This document shows positions 44,832 through 54,980 of a DNA stretch of 64,000 nt, one piece after another. The DNA is from Amphritea sp. 1_MG-2023 (GTDB lineage Bacteria > Pseudomonadota > Gammaproteobacteria > Pseudomonadales > Balneatricaceae): assembly GCF_030547545.1 (NCBI RefSeq), contig NZ_JAUOQE010000001.1:248001-312000 (forward strand), written 5' to 3'. The notes under the pieces are model-generated. The model did no database searches and was not told the DNA's origin. It saw only the letters and a program-made list of their open reading frames with translations. Each line of letters opens with the position of its first letter. Within the stretch, counting starts at the first letter, position 1. The position numbers were made by a program, and so were the translations under genes.

Positions 44832-45512
44832 ATGAATATTTTATTTGTGCTGACCTCACATGATGAGCTGGGTAATACCGGTGAGAAAACGGGGTTCTGG
44901 GTTGAAGAATTCGCTGCGCCTTATTACGTCCTAGCGGACGCTGGCGTTAATATTACGTTGGCTTCACCTGCCGGTGGTCAACCACCGATCGATCCTAAAA
45001 GCGCGCTGGAAGACTTCCAGACAGACGATACTCGTCGTTTTGATCAAGATGCTGAGCTACAACAAAAGCTGGCCAACACGCTGCCATTAAACAGCGTATC
45101 TGCCGATGATTACGATGCAATCTTTTACCCCGGTGGCCATGGCCCAATGTGGGATCTGACTCAGAATAAAGCTTCTATTGCCTTGATTGAAACCTTTGCT
45201 CGTCAGGGTAAGCCTGTGTCGGCGGTCTGTCATGCACCGAGTGTTTTGTTAAACACCAAAAATGAAGCGGGTGAACCGCTGGTTAAGAACAAGAAGGTTA
45301 CGGGCTTTACGAATACTGAAGAAGCGGCGGTGGGTTTAACAGAGGTTGTGCCATTCCTGTTGGAAGACGAACTGAAGCAGCGCGGTGGTGTTTATTCTCA
45401 GGGACCAGACTGGGGCCCCCATCTAGTTGAAGATGGTTTATTGATTACCGGCCAGAATCCAGCATCTTCGACGCTAGTGGCAAAGGCTGTGTTAGCGAGT
45501 TTGACGAAATAA
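44832..45512 (+). CDS. DJ-1/PfpI (Hsp31-like) class I amidotransferase-fold protein
   Basis: The 226-residue protein has the DJ-1/PfpI fold: ILFVLTSHDELGNTGEKTGF, FYPGGHGPMWDLTQN and the nucleophile elbow SAVCHAPSVLL with Cys followed by His. The family includes glyoxalase III/deglycase and stress chaperones. Its position next to an enone reductase suggests a role against reactive carbonyls. ATG 44832 has GGAAAG upstream. Confidence 0.87.
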   Translation: MNILFVLTSHDELGNTGEKTGFWVEEFAAPYYVLADAGVNITLASPAGGQPPIDPKSALEDFQTDDTRRFDQDAELQQKLANTLPLNSVSADDYDAIFYPGGHGPMWDLTQNKASIALIETFARQGKPVSAVCHAPSVLLNTKNEAGEPLVKNKKVTGFTNTEEAAVGLTEVVPFLLEDELKQRGGVYSQGPDWGPHLVEDGLLITGQNPASSTLVAKAVLASLTK

Positions 45513-45531
45513 TCATTTAAAATGGTAACAT

Positions 45532-45571
45532 AAAAAAGTCACCGGGAGCGGGAGCTGCCAGTGACTTTTTT
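45532..45571. terminator. Bidirectional rho-independent terminator
   Basis: AAAAAAGTCAC (45532-45542) and GTGACTTTTTT (45561-45571) pair around an 18-base inner part with AGC/GCT. A-run and T-run on opposite sides suit both the PfpI gene and the convergent ABC operon. Confidence 0.88.
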
Positions 45572-45592
45572 GGTTCAAGCTGAAATCAGTGA

Positions 45593-46444
45593 TTAATGCG
45601 CGCTGATACCGCGAATCGCTTCGGAGCGACGACGTAGGTATTCCACGGTGCTTAGCAGCAAGATAGACATACATACCAGCAGGGTTGCAACCGCCAGTAT
45701 GGTCGGACTAATCTGCTCACGAATACCCGCCCACATCTGCATCGGTACAGTTCGCTGTTCAGCGCCCGCAATAAAGATCGCAACTACCACCTCATCAACT
45801 GAGGTCATCAGGGCGAACAGGCCACCCGAAATAACGCCAGTCATAATCAGTGGCACGGTGATTTTAAAGAATGCATAAGTGGGTGAAGCGCCAAGACTAT
45901 TGGCTGCTCTGACTAAGTTATAATCGAAGCCACTGAGGGTGGCCGTCACGGTAATCACAACAAACGGCGTTCCTAATGCGGTATGCGCTAGAATTAAGCC
46001 CATGTAGCTTTGTGATACCCCGATAGATGAATAGAAAAAGAACATCCCTGCTGCTGAAATAATCAGTGGCACAATCATGGGGGAGATCAATAAGCCCATG
46101 ATGAGCCCTTTGAAGGGCAGTTCTGAGCGACTCAATCCCAAGGCGGCAAGGGTGCCAAGCACCATTGACAGAAAGGTTGAACAAACGGCGACGATAAAAG
46201 TATTTTTGATCGCAGCCATCCAGCGTTCACTGCCGAAAAACTCCTCATACCAACGTAATGAGTAGGCTTCCGGTTCGAAAGCCAGCATGCCTTCAGTAAA
46301 ACTGAAATAGGGCTCAATATTAAACGACAATGGAATAATAATGAGCAATGGTGTTATCAGGAAAATAAAAACCATGCCGCAAAGAACGCGAAACGCATAG
46401 TACCAAAATGTTTCTAGTGGGCCTGCATATGCTGGAAGTGCCAT
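45593..46444 (-). CDS. ABC transporter permease, PotC-like
   Basis: The 283-residue protein has six helices and the EAA loop AANSLGASPTYAFFKITVPL. With the upstream PotB-like permease it forms the membrane part of a polyamine/spermidine-putrescine-type importer. It is the last gene of a four-gene minus-strand set (ATPase, binding protein, permease, permease) and starts 4 bases after the preceding gene. Confidence 0.9.
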   Translation of the reverse strand: MALPAYAGPLETFWYYAFRVLCGMVFIFLITPLLIIIPLSFNIEPYFSFTEGMLAFEPEAYSLRWYEEFFGSERWMAAIKNTFIVAVCSTFLSMVLGTLAALGLSRSELPFKGLIMGLLISPMIVPLIISAAGMFFFYSSIGVSQSYMGLILAHTALGTPFVVITVTATLSGFDYNLVRAANSLGASPTYAFFKITVPLIMTGVISGGLFALMTSVDEVVVAIFIAGAEQRTVPMQMWAGIREQISPTILAVATLLVCMSILLLSTVEYLRRRSEAIRGISAH

Positions 46445-46448
46445 AATC

Positions 46449-47720
46449 TTACCTCAACGTCATCTGATTGTTACCGCCAAAGAGACGGCTATAAATGGCA
46501 TAGATACCTAAGACGAGTGCCAGTAGCACCACACCTAATGCTGCAGCGAGACCCCAGTTCAGCGAGCTTTGCATATGGTAAGCAATCATATTACCGATAA
46601 ATTGACCGGTCTGTCCGCCGACGAGTGCGGGGGTGATGTAATAACCGATCGCCAGAATAAACACCAAGATAGCGCCAGCGGAAATACCCGGCACTGATTG
46701 AGGTAGATAAACCTTAATGAAGGCGGTATACGGTGTCGCGCCAAGCGAACGCGCGGCACGCATATAACTTGGTGGAATGGTTTTCATCACCGAATAGAGC
46801 GGTAAAATCATAAACGGCAGTAGTATATGAGTCATCGCAATGACGGTACCCGTGGCGTTGTAAATCATACTTAGGCGACTTTCATCATTGACGAGGCCAA
46901 ACCAGACCAAGATATCATTGATCACACCTTGACCTTGTAGCAGGGCAATCCAAGATGAAGTACGCACTAGTAAGGAGGTCCAGAAGGGGAGTAATACCAA
47001 GATCATGAGGGTGTTGGCGATGCGCATGGGCAGTGATGCCAGCAGATAGGAAACGGGGTAACCCAGTACCAGAGTCAGCACGGTGATTAAGACAGACATC
47101 CAAACGGTACGCCAGAGCATCTGTAGATAGACGCGCTGATTCTCTGGCAGCATTTTGATTTCGCCATCGGGCGTTGTTTCCATATCAAATGCGGCAATGT
47201 AATAGGAAGCGGTATACGGTTTTGATTCGCGTTTAATCACGCGCCAGTTATCGATATCGCCCCAGCCTTTCTTAATTTTAATAAGTTGTTCTTTATAGGG
47301 GGGCTTGAGTCTAGCTGCCTTGCGTGCGGTGCCAACGATAAGGCTACGCATCTGGCTTTTTTCGTAATTAAGACGGGTGGCCGCTTTACCAATCGTGTGG
47401 TTTTTACGACCTTCTACCAAGTCTTTAACCAGCGCGGCATAGGTTGCCTCGTTGGGTAGTTCATTCTTATCGCCATCCCAGTCAGCCAAGGCTGCTGTTG
47501 TGTTTGGCATATACTCAGACACTTGAGGGTTATCAATCGAACGGAACAGCATGGACGCTATAGGTGAGACGAAAGTGACCATAATAAAGATCAGCAGCGG
47601 TGCTACCAGAAACAGAGCCCGGAATTTTTTGCGGCGTAGTGAACGATGCATATCCGAGGTAAGGCGTTTCTGTTCGTCCGGGGTTAATTGGCCTTCGGCC
47701 TCGACAGTATTTGCCATCAT
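46449..47720 (-). CDS. ABC transporter permease, PotB-like, with a large periplasmic insert
   Basis: The 423-residue protein has six helices with EAA motif RAARSLGATPYTAFIKVYLP. Between the first helix and the second it has a ~130-residue hydrophilic part (~55-190, rich in Lys, Glu and Asn) absent from E. coli PotB (~275 residues). Such an extension could contact the binding protein. Two Met codons begin the frame. It partners the PotC-like gene. Confidence 0.88.
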   Translation of the reverse strand: MMANTVEAEGQLTPDEQKRLTSDMHRSLRRKKFRALFLVAPLLIFIMVTFVSPIASMLFRSIDNPQVSEYMPNTTAALADWDGDKNELPNEATYAALVKDLVEGRKNHTIGKAATRLNYEKSQMRSLIVGTARKAARLKPPYKEQLIKIKKGWGDIDNWRVIKRESKPYTASYYIAAFDMETTPDGEIKMLPENQRVYLQMLWRTVWMSVLITVLTLVLGYPVSYLLASLPMRIANTLMILVLLPFWTSLLVRTSSWIALLQGQGVINDILVWFGLVNDESRLSMIYNATGTVIAMTHILLPFMILPLYSVMKTIPPSYMRAARSLGATPYTAFIKVYLPQSVPGISAGAILVFILAIGYYITPALVGGQTGQFIGNMIAYHMQSSLNWGLAAALGVVLLALVLGIYAIYSRLFGGNNQMTLR

Positions 47721-47867
47721 GAGGAATATAATCCCTTGTTTGAAAATGAATTAAAATGACGGTTGATTAAACCTGTTACCGTTATCATCCGCAGACAGAT
47801 CATTAGTTGATCGTATAGCGTACTAAGCGATCAAATAATGACGCGAAAACTGCATTTAACTCATAAA

Positions 47868-47887
47868 GGGGGGCTGATTCGCCCCCC
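47868..47887 (-). terminator. Partial terminator after the binding-protein gene
   Basis: GGGGGGC (47868-47874) and GCCCCCC (47881-47887) form a GC-rich hairpin followed on the minus strand by TTTAT. It lies between binding-protein and permease genes and would leave the binding protein in excess. Confidence 0.75.
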
Positions 47888-47900
47888 ACAATTTAGCGAC

Positions 47901-48995
47901 TTATTGAACTAACCAAGCGTTAAAGCGTTGACGCAGTTCGTCACCGTTATCAGCCCAGAACTCAGCATCTTTCTTGATCGGTGTTTTGAAGTTAACCGGC
48001 GTTGTTGGCATATGTGGAGCCATTTCTACGCCTGTTTCTGCGTGAGTGGATACCAGTGGTGCCGATGATTGACGTGCAGGACCGTAAGAGATGTATTTAG
48101 TCTGATCGGCCAAACGTTGTGTATCGGTGGCAAAGCGCAGGTAATCCATGGCGGCTTTCTTATTCGGAGCACCTTTAGGCACAATATAGCCATCTAACTC
48201 GTACATTTGACCGTCCCAAATAATGGTGAACGGTTGTTTTTCAACAACTTGAGCGTTAAAGATACGACCGTTATAAGCTGACGCGATGGCTACTTCACCG
48301 TCGGCTAACAGTTGTGGTGGTTGAGCACCGGCATCCCACCAGATAACGGAATCTTTAATGGTGTCCAGTTTAGCGAATGCACGCTCGACGCCTTCAGGGG
48401 TGCTTAGAACATCATAGACTTCGTCATAAGGAACGCCATCGGCAGCGAGTGCCCACTCGAGGTTGGCATCAGGCTTTTTCTCTAGTGCACGTTTGCCGGG
48501 AAACTTTTCGATGTTGAAGACATCGGCAATGGTTTTCGGTTTTTCACCGGGGAAAGCGGTATCGTTGTAAGAAAACAGAGTGGCATAAACGATCGTTGGT
48601 ACGTAACAGCCCGACAGAGAGCCTTCGACGAAGTCTTCCATTACCGGTGTGCCATCCGCACCCGGATTAAGATCTTTTTCGTAATCCAATTCTTGAGCAA
48701 TACCTTCATCACAAGCCAGGATTGCATCCCCTTCCAGAATATCGACTATATCCCAAGTGACGTTACCCGCTTCCGCCTGAGCACGCAAACCTGCCAGGCC
48801 GTTACCTGACTTGTCTTCATCGATAATCTCGATGCCGGTTTTGGCGGTGAACGGATCACTATAAGCCATCCGTTGGGATTTCGTGTACGCTCCACCCCAT
48901 GATACAACCGTCAGAGATTCTGCGGCCGTTGCAGAACCCACGCAGACAGCAGCACTCAGTGCTAGGACAGATGATAGTTTGGAAAATTTCTTCAT
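47901..48995 (-). CDS. ABC transporter substrate-binding protein, PotD-like
   Basis: The 364-residue protein has a signal peptide (MKKFSKLSSVLALSAAVCVG, cleavage near TAA-ES) and the family-13 solute-binding fold (LTVVSWGGAYTKSQRMAYSD, DLLEGD-like DIVDILEGDAILACDEG, FAYNGRI-like SAYNGRIFNAQ, EGWDGQM-like IIWDGQMYELDGYIVPKGAP). The group binds polyamines and related cationic or amino-carboxylic compounds. The exact ligand is not readable. Confidence 0.88.
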   Translation of the reverse strand: MKKFSKLSSVLALSAAVCVGSATAAESLTVVSWGGAYTKSQRMAYSDPFTAKTGIEIIDEDKSGNGLAGLRAQAEAGNVTWDIVDILEGDAILACDEGIAQELDYEKDLNPGADGTPVMEDFVEGSLSGCYVPTIVYATLFSYNDTAFPGEKPKTIADVFNIEKFPGKRALEKKPDANLEWALAADGVPYDEVYDVLSTPEGVERAFAKLDTIKDSVIWWDAGAQPPQLLADGEVAIASAYNGRIFNAQVVEKQPFTIIWDGQMYELDGYIVPKGAPNKKAAMDYLRFATDTQRLADQTKYISYGPARQSSAPLVSTHAETGVEMAPHMPTTPVNFKTPIKKDAEFWADNGDELRQRFNAWLVQ

Positions 48996-49050
48996 TGGAT
49001 ATTTCCTCTTTGGGCTTATTGATATCTTCTTCGTGAAGACACTATTTATT

Positions 49051-49075
49051 GGCTTATCATAGACATGATGAAGCC
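49051..49075. repeat. Hairpin between the ATPase and binding-protein genes
   Basis: GGCTTATCAT, AGAC, ATGATGAAGCC form a stem of ten pairs with one mismatch, in the 117-base gap. No T-run follows on the transcribed strand, so it may be a stabiliser or processing site. Confidence 0.55.
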
Positions 49076-49112
49076 TTTATTATTTTCAATAGATATTAAA
49101 TTTTGAGCGGGC

Positions 49113-50213
49113 TTAGATTGCATCTAACGCTCGGCAATCCTTGGATGACCAGCCAATCGGCGCAGTACCACCCACTTGTAAGCCTTTGTTATCCGTTGCG
49201 TTCGGTACTTTAACGATGAATTCATCATGACCACAGACATTCATACGCACACGTTTATGGTCACCTAGGTAGATAACTTCTTCTACCTTGCCGGTAAATA
49301 CGTTATCGCACTGACCCTCAACAGGATCAAGAAAGACGCGTTCAGGACGAAGAGACAGGGTGCTTTCCTTGCCAATAGCATCGGTATTGATATCCAGCGC
49401 CGTGACTTGTTCACCGGTAGGCAGGCGCACGGTACAGATGCCGTCTTGTGTCGATTGCAGCGTACCGGTTAACTTATTGTTTTCACCGATAAACTGAGCA
49501 ACAAATGAGTTGGTGGGTTTTTCGTAGAGTTCGGTCGGCGGTGCTAATTGTTGAATGATGCCATCATTAAAGACGGCAATCCGATTCGACATGGTTAAGG
49601 CTTCAGATTGATCGTGAGTAACATAAACCACCGTCACGCCCAAGCGTTCATGAATATGTTTGATTTCGTACTGCATCTGTTCCCGTAGGTTTTTATCCAG
49701 CGCGCCAAGGGGTTCATCCATGAGGATCAAATCAGGTTCAAAAACCAATGCCCGAGCGACCGCGACTCGCTGTTGCTGTCCGCCGGATAGTTGCGCCGGA
49801 CGTCGATCGCCGAAGCTACCTAGTTCGACCATATCTAGGGCTTTTTTAACGCGATCTTCGATATCTGATTTGCCCATGTTGCGTACTTTGAGGGGAAAGG
49901 CGAGGTTTTCTGCAACGGTCATATGAGGAAATAAAGCATAGTTTTGGAAAACCATACCGATACCGCGTTTGTGGGGGGCTACGTTGTTGATTGAACGGCC
50001 GTCGAGGTAGATGTTGCCATGGGTTGCTGTTTCAAAACCTGCCAACATCATCAATGATGTTGTTTTTCCTGAGCCTGATGGCCCAAGCATCGTTAAGAAC
50101 TCACCGCGAGGGACATCAATATTCAGGTCTTTAACGACGAGAACCTTGCCGTCGTAGCTTTTCTGAACTCCTTCAAACCTTACGAAAGCCTCACTGGAAG
50201 CTGAATTTTCCAT
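49113..50213 (-). CDS. ABC transporter ATPase, PotA-like
   Basis: The 366-residue protein has Walker A GPSGSGKTTSLMM, signature LSGGQQQRVAVARALVF, Walker B LILMDEPLGALDK, H-loop THDQSEALT and a C-terminal TOBE domain (~285-355). It powers the polyamine-type importer and is the promoter-proximal gene. Confidence 0.92.
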   Translation of the reverse strand: MENSASSEAFVRFEGVQKSYDGKVLVVKDLNIDVPRGEFLTMLGPSGSGKTTSLMMLAGFETATHGNIYLDGRSINNVAPHKRGIGMVFQNYALFPHMTVAENLAFPLKVRNMGKSDIEDRVKKALDMVELGSFGDRRPAQLSGGQQQRVAVARALVFEPDLILMDEPLGALDKNLREQMQYEIKHIHERLGVTVVYVTHDQSEALTMSNRIAVFNDGIIQQLAPPTELYEKPTNSFVAQFIGENNKLTGTLQSTQDGICTVRLPTGEQVTALDINTDAIGKESTLSLRPERVFLDPVEGQCDNVFTGKVEEVIYLGDHKRVRMNVCGHDEFIVKVPNATDNKGLQVGGTAPIGWSSKDCRALDAI

Positions 50214-50983
50214 TGCTAATTATGCCTCGCTACAATTTATTTTTTTGTGGTCGCAAATTTAAAATCTGTAGTCAGATACTGTTTCGTGTCTGTTATTACC
50301 CTACGATAATACGAAGTGTAAGTGCAAACATTACCTTACAAAACATGTCATTAAGTGCTTTCTAGTCGTTTTCTTGTAAAAAAATTACCAATTTCACTAT
50401 GTTTTTTGCCTGTTTACGACATTTCTCTATTTCGGGGTTGCGGCAAACTCGTTGATGCTATCAAAGCCGCTTCGCTTTAATTCGGTGCGTGTCATGTTAC
50501 GCAGAACGGTGCGGTGGTGTTTGACGCTTCATCTGTGCCTGTCGTTGCCCCATTCTGGATGATGCAACGCGTTGTGATATTGACACTCAACATGACTCAC
50601 GTCAGCTATGTTTTTAGGTTGAGTTGGCGGTGGTTGAACGGGTTGATCTGCAGCTCAATGTGAGCTTGGGCAATAAACTAGCTTGATCGCTCTTGCCTAT
50701 GCCGCCAAGCTGAGGGTGGATGACAAGCGCCGGTTTCACTGAGTGAGAAGACTGATTCGAAGCCTATGGGACGTTTGATATTCAACTTCATGGGTACTCA
50801 AGGTGTTGAGATACTTGAGATTATAGTGGGCTAGACTTAAGTTTTTATAAATCGGTATGGTTCCTGCAGTAGTCTGAGTATGAAGACCGTATTTTGCTTA
50901 AATAAGCGTTGTTTGCCCTATCTTGGTGCGCTTTTGAGGCGCTTAGATATGCCTGCACTGTTCGTGATTAAGGGAGAGATGAG
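50214..50983. other. Long intergenic region without a recognised gene
   Basis: About 770 bases separate divergent units. The left part (50214-50420) is AT-rich and should hold the promoter of the ABC operon; a short piece GCCTCGCTACAAT at 50225-50237 matches the left-edge repeat. A plus-strand frame near 50630-50690 reads VELAVVERVDLQLNVSLGNK but follows a stop codon directly and has no start; it may be a gene scrap. The right part should promote the 50984 gene. Confidence 0.5.
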
Positions 50984-51880
50984 ATGAGAGCGAAGATTCT
51001 GGTTTTTACCGATCTCGATGGCTCACTACTCGATCATTACACCTATCGCTTTGATCAAGCGAAGCCATTATTGGCGTTATTAAAACAGACTCACGTGCCG
51101 GTTATTCCGGTGACGAGTAAAACGCGCGCCGAATTATCGGTGCTACGTGGGGAATTAGATAGCGATGAGCCGTTTATCGTTGAAAATGGTGCGGCGGTGT
51201 TTATGCCTGCTGAATACTTTGATGTTCCGCCCAGCGAGTGTATCGAAGTCGATGGCTTTTATTGCGCCCAATTTTCTAAACCGCGTGACTATTGGCTCGA
51301 CTTGTTGGCCCAGCAAAGCGATGAATTTGAGGGCGAATTTGAAACCTTCACAGCGTTAGGGGTAGACGGCATCTGTGCGTCTACGGGGTTATCAGCAGAG
51401 GCCGCTCGATTGGCGAATACGCGTGAATTTAGCGAGCCGGTTAAGTGGCGAGGTTCTGAACAGCGTAAATCTCTCTTTGTCGCACGACTCAGAGCGGCGG
51501 GCGCGACGGTACTTCAAGGAGGGCGATTTCTACATGTGACGGGCGCTTGTAATAAAGGTAAGGCGTTGCAATGGCTCTATCAACAATATCAAAGCGTCAC
51601 ATCATCGTTGATGGAAGAGCGTCGGTGTTTGACGATTGCCGTGGGTGATGGGGAGAACGATGTGGATATGTTACAGGTGGCTAACTGTGCGGTGATCATT
51701 CGTTCACCGGTACATGAGCCGCCAGTGATCGAACATAATAATATCTATCGCACTCAGCAAACCGGCCCTGAGGGGTGGGTTGAGGGCGTCAGTTGGTTTT
51801 TAGGCGCCTCTGAACGGCCGATAGAGATGAATTTAATTGAATACCTTCGGAAGAAGCTAAGGAGTCATGTTAATGGGTGA
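50984..51880 (+). CDS. HAD phosphatase, mannosyl/glucosyl-3-phosphoglycerate phosphatase family
   Basis: The 298-residue protein has HAD motif I VFTDLDGSLLDH (nucleophile and acid/base Asp), a Cof-type cap, and motif IV VGDGENDVDML. It matches the MpgP/YedP family, which removes phosphate from mannosyl- or glucosyl-3-phosphoglycerate. A synthase gene overlaps its end by 8 bases, so together they would make glucosylglycerate or mannosylglycerate, a compatible solute. Confidence 0.9.
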   Translation: MRAKILVFTDLDGSLLDHYTYRFDQAKPLLALLKQTHVPVIPVTSKTRAELSVLRGELDSDEPFIVENGAAVFMPAEYFDVPPSECIEVDGFYCAQFSKPRDYWLDLLAQQSDEFEGEFETFTALGVDGICASTGLSAEAARLANTREFSEPVKWRGSEQRKSLFVARLRAAGATVLQGGRFLHVTGACNKGKALQWLYQQYQSVTSSLMEERRCLTIAVGDGENDVDMLQVANCAVIIRSPVHEPPVIEHNNIYRTQQTGPEGWVEGVSWFLGASERPIEMNLIEYLRKKLRSHVNG

Positions 51881-53099
51881 TTTTTATCAGAATGGCATTA
51901 TTACGACGTTGCATCATCTGGCGGACCGACCGATTGAAGAGGTAGAAGCTGAACTTGTACGTTTCGGTCGTAAACGACCTCTGGCATTGATTCTACCCTC
52001 ATTGTTTTCTGAGCTTGAAGGGCCGGCGCTGAGTCATATTATCGATGAGATTAGTCAGGTGCCTTACCTGTCAGAGGTGGTTATCGGGTTGGATCGAGCT
52101 GATGCAGATCAGTTTCGTTTTGCGCGTCAGTTTTTCAGTAAATTACCTCAACATCATCGTATTCTCTGGAATGATGGCCCACGGTTACGGGCGTTGGATG
52201 CCGAGCTACAAGCGTTGAAACTGGCACCTAAAGAAGCTGGCAAGGGGCGTAACGTCTGGTATTGCATGGGTTATATTTTGGCGACTGGGCGGGCGGAGTC
52301 GGTGGCATTACATGATTGTGATGTCACTACTTACAATCGAGAGATGTTAGCTCGCTTGATTTATCCGGTGGCGAATCCTCAGTTTAACTATGAGTTTTGT
52401 AAAGGCTTCTATGCTCGGGTGTCTGATGGCAAGATTAATGGCCGTGTCAGTCGCTTACTGGTGACACCGCTATTACGCGCGCTGAAGAAAGTCTTCGGTG
52501 AAATTGAATACCTGCAATTTCTCGATAGTTTTCGTTATCCGTTAGCGGGTGAGTTTTCTTTTCGTCGAGACGTGTTGACGGATATTCGCATTCCCAGTGA
52601 TTGGGGGCTAGAGATCGGCGTGCTATCAGAGATGCATCGTAACTATGCCAATAATCGACTCTGTCAGGTGGATATTGCCGATCAGTACGATCATAAACAT
52701 CAGGATCTGTCGCTGGATGATATGCAGGCGGGCTTATCGAAGATGTCGATCGATATTACTAAGTCATTATTCCGTAAGCTGGCGACTCAGGGGCATACCT
52801 TCAACACCGAAACGTTCCGTTCAGTGAAAGCGACCTATTATCGTATCGCCCTAGATTTCGTTGAAACCTATCACAATGATGCCATGATGAATGGTCTGCA
52901 GTTGGATATTCATGCTGAAGAGATGGCGGTAGAGATGTTCTCACGTAATATTATTACCGCGGGCGAGCAATTTTTGTGCAACCCCATGGAAACGCCTTTT
53001 ATTCCGAGTTGGAGTCGAGTGTCCAGTGCGATGCCAGATGTGTTTGATCGTTTGATTGAAGCGGTTGAGTTAGATCATCAAGAGTTTATGGCGGAATAA
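51873..53099 (+). CDS. gpgS: Glycosyl-3-phosphoglycerate synthase (GT81, GpgS-like)
   Basis: The 408-residue glycosyltransferase has the GT-A fold with the metal-binding DxD ([15 protein letters not shown]) and [32 protein letters not shown] motifs of glucosyl- and mannosyl-3-phosphoglycerate synthases. It joins a nucleotide sugar to 3-phosphoglycerate. I chose ATG 51873, eight bases after AAGGAG, over the ATG at 51867 (too close). A neighbouring GH13_18 phosphorylase favours glucose over mannose. Confidence 0.88.
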   Translation: MGDFYQNGIITTLHHLADRPIEEVEAELVRFGRKRPLALILPSLFSELEGPALSHIIDEISQVPYLSEVVIGLDRADADQFRFARQFFSKLPQHHRILWNDGPRLRALDAELQALKLAPKEAGKGRNVWYCMGYILATGRAESVALHDCDVTTYNREMLARLIYPVANPQFNYEFCKGFYARVSDGKINGRVSRLLVTPLLRALKKVFGEIEYLQFLDSFRYPLAGEFSFRRDVLTDIRIPSDWGLEIGVLSEMHRNYANNRLCQVDIADQYDHKHQDLSLDDMQAGLSKMSIDITKSLFRKLATQGHTFNTETFRSVKATYYRIALDFVETYHNDAMMNGLQLDIHAEEMAVEMFSRNIITAGEQFLCNPMETPFIPSWSRVSSAMPDVFDRLIEAVELDHQEFMAE

Positions 53100-53100
53100 C

Positions 53101-54855
53101 ATGGATAGTGTGTTTAATAGTGCCAGTGCTCAGTTAGCCAGTCAGATCGAAAATCATCTGCAAAATATCTATTGTTCCTTTGAGCAAGAGGAAATAACTC
53201 AACTGTTATCCGATCTGATTTCGATTATGCGACTAGGCAGCGTTGAGCAGCTACCGACGCCGTATCAAAATCACTGGAGTCAGCAAGATATCATCATGAT
53301 TACTTACGGTGATAGCTTGCAGCGTGCGGATGAGCGGGCGATGAGCACCTTGCATCACTTTCTTAATGAGCAGTGCGATGGCGTGATTAGCGGCGTTCAT
53401 GTGCTGCCGTTTTTTCCATACAGTTCCGATGATGGCTTTGCTGTAAGCGATTACTATCAGGTACGCGATAGCGTGGGTGAGTGGCAAGATATTCAGCGGT
53501 TATCGGCGGAATACCGATTCATGTCTGATCTGGTGATCAATCATGGATCGAGTCAAAGTACGTGGTTTAACAACTTCGTTAAAGGGGAAGGCGTCGGCCA
53601 TGATTACTATTTCACGGCCAGCCTCGATGATGATCTTTCGCAGGTTGTTCGGCCGCGTACCAGTCCGCTGTTGCGTGAGGTTGAAACGGCTGATGGAGTG
53701 AAGTACGTCTGGTGTACCTTTAGCCATGATCAGGTCGATTTTGATTTTCGTAACACCGCGGTATTAAAAGAGTTTGTGCAAATCATTCGTTTCTATCTCG
53801 ATCAGGGAGTGAATATTTTTCGCTTAGATGCGATTGCTTTTCTATGGAAAGAAGCAGGGAGCCGATGTCTTAATCTCGATCAGACTCACGAAGTGGTTCG
53901 CCTGTTGCGAACCCTGATTGAATACGCGTGTCCGACGGCGATGATAATCACCGAGACCAATATTCCTAGTCGCGAGAACCTTTCCTATTTTGGTAATGCC
54001 AATGAAGCGCATTGTGTGTATAACTTTTCGCTACCTCCGCTGTTGTTACATGCCTTAATAACCGGACAGAACTTCTACCTTAAACAGTGGATGATGAGTA
54101 TGCCTCCGGCACAGGATGGTACCTCGTTCTTTAATTTCATCGCCTCGCATGATGGTATTGGCTTACGACCGGTGGAGGGAATTCTACCCGATAGTGAAGT
54201 TGATCTGATGATCGAAGCGATGCAAAATCTGGGAGGACATGTCTCCTGGCGAACTCTCGATGATGGTGGTAAAAAACCTTACGAAATTAATATTGCCTTG
54301 TTTGAGGCATTGCAGGGCACGCTTGAGGGTAAAGATGGCTGGGGAGAGGCACGCTTTATTTGTGCTCACAGTATCATGTTGGCCTTGGAAGGTATTCCGG
54401 GCATCTACCTGCACAGTTTACTCGGTACTTTGAACGATCATGAACGAGTGAAAAGGACCGGTCACAGTCGTTCTATTAATCGTCATCAGTGGGATTATCC
54501 TGAGCTAGAAGCGTTATTAGCCGATGAAACCAGTCATCACTCGCGTGTATTTAGTGCGCTAAAACATTTAATTGCTATTCGTCGTCAGCAGCAAGCGTTT
54601 CATCCTAATGCGACTCAGTTCACGTTGCACTTAGGAGAGCAAATATTTGGTTTTTGGCGTCAGAGTATCGATCGGACTCAGAATATATTTTGCTTAAATA
54701 ATATCAGCGCTGCACCGGCTAGCTTATCGTTATCGGATCTTAATCTAATTAGTACGCAGGATTGGTCGGATCTACTTAGCGGTCAGCATTATACCGATCT
54801 CTTGGCGACACTCGAGTTAGCGCCGTATCAGAGCGTGTGGTTAGCAAACCGGTAA
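53101..54855 (+). CDS. GH13_18 phosphorylase, probably glucosylglycerate phosphorylase
   Basis: The 584-residue protein is a sucrose-phosphorylase-like GH13 member: [20 protein letters not shown], catalytic nucleophile Asp in [16 protein letters not shown], acid/base Glu in [10 protein letters not shown], and transition-state Asp in [12 protein letters not shown]. It begins one base after the synthase stop. Enzymes of this subgroup next to glucosylglycerate genes split glucosylglycerate with phosphate to glucose-1-phosphate and glycerate. Sucrose phosphorylase is the alternative, but context argues for glucosylglycerate. Confidence 0.87.
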   Translation: MDSVFNSASAQLASQIENHLQNIYCSFEQEEITQLLSDLISIMRLGSVEQLPTPYQNHWSQQDIIMITYGDSLQRADERAMSTLHHFLNEQCDGVISGVHVLPFFPYSSDDGFAVSDYYQVRDSVGEWQDIQRLSAEYRFMSDLVINHGSSQSTWFNNFVKGEGVGHDYYFTASLDDDLSQVVRPRTSPLLREVETADGVKYVWCTFSHDQVDFDFRNTAVLKEFVQIIRFYLDQGVNIFRLDAIAFLWKEAGSRCLNLDQTHEVVRLLRTLIEYACPTAMIITETNIPSRENLSYFGNANEAHCVYNFSLPPLLLHALITGQNFYLKQWMMSMPPAQDGTSFFNFIASHDGIGLRPVEGILPDSEVDLMIEAMQNLGGHVSWRTLDDGGKKPYEINIALFEALQGTLEGKDGWGEARFICAHSIMLALEGIPGIYLHSLLGTLNDHERVKRTGHSRSINRHQWDYPELEALLADETSHHSRVFSALKHLIAIRRQQQAFHPNATQFTLHLGEQIFGFWRQSIDRTQNIFCLNNISAAPASLSLSDLNLISTQDWSDLLSGQHYTDLLATLELAPYQSVWLANR

Positions 54856-54946
54856 TGCAGAGCTGATGACGCCGACGGTTGATGCTGAAGGGGTCGTCAG
54901 CGCATTGCGCAGTGATGTCTAACTGAAGGCGTTGTTGAGGATGAGA

Positions 54947-54973
54947 TGAGGAAGCCTGACTCAGGCTTCCTCA
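54947..54973. terminator. Hairpin between convergent phosphorylase and rnr genes
   Basis: TGAGGAAGCCTGA (54947-54959) and TCAGGCTTCCTCA (54961-54973) are perfectly complementary with a single-base loop. There is no long T-run, but the place between two convergent stops suits a shared terminator. Confidence 0.75.
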
Positions 54974-54980
54974 TTGACGC

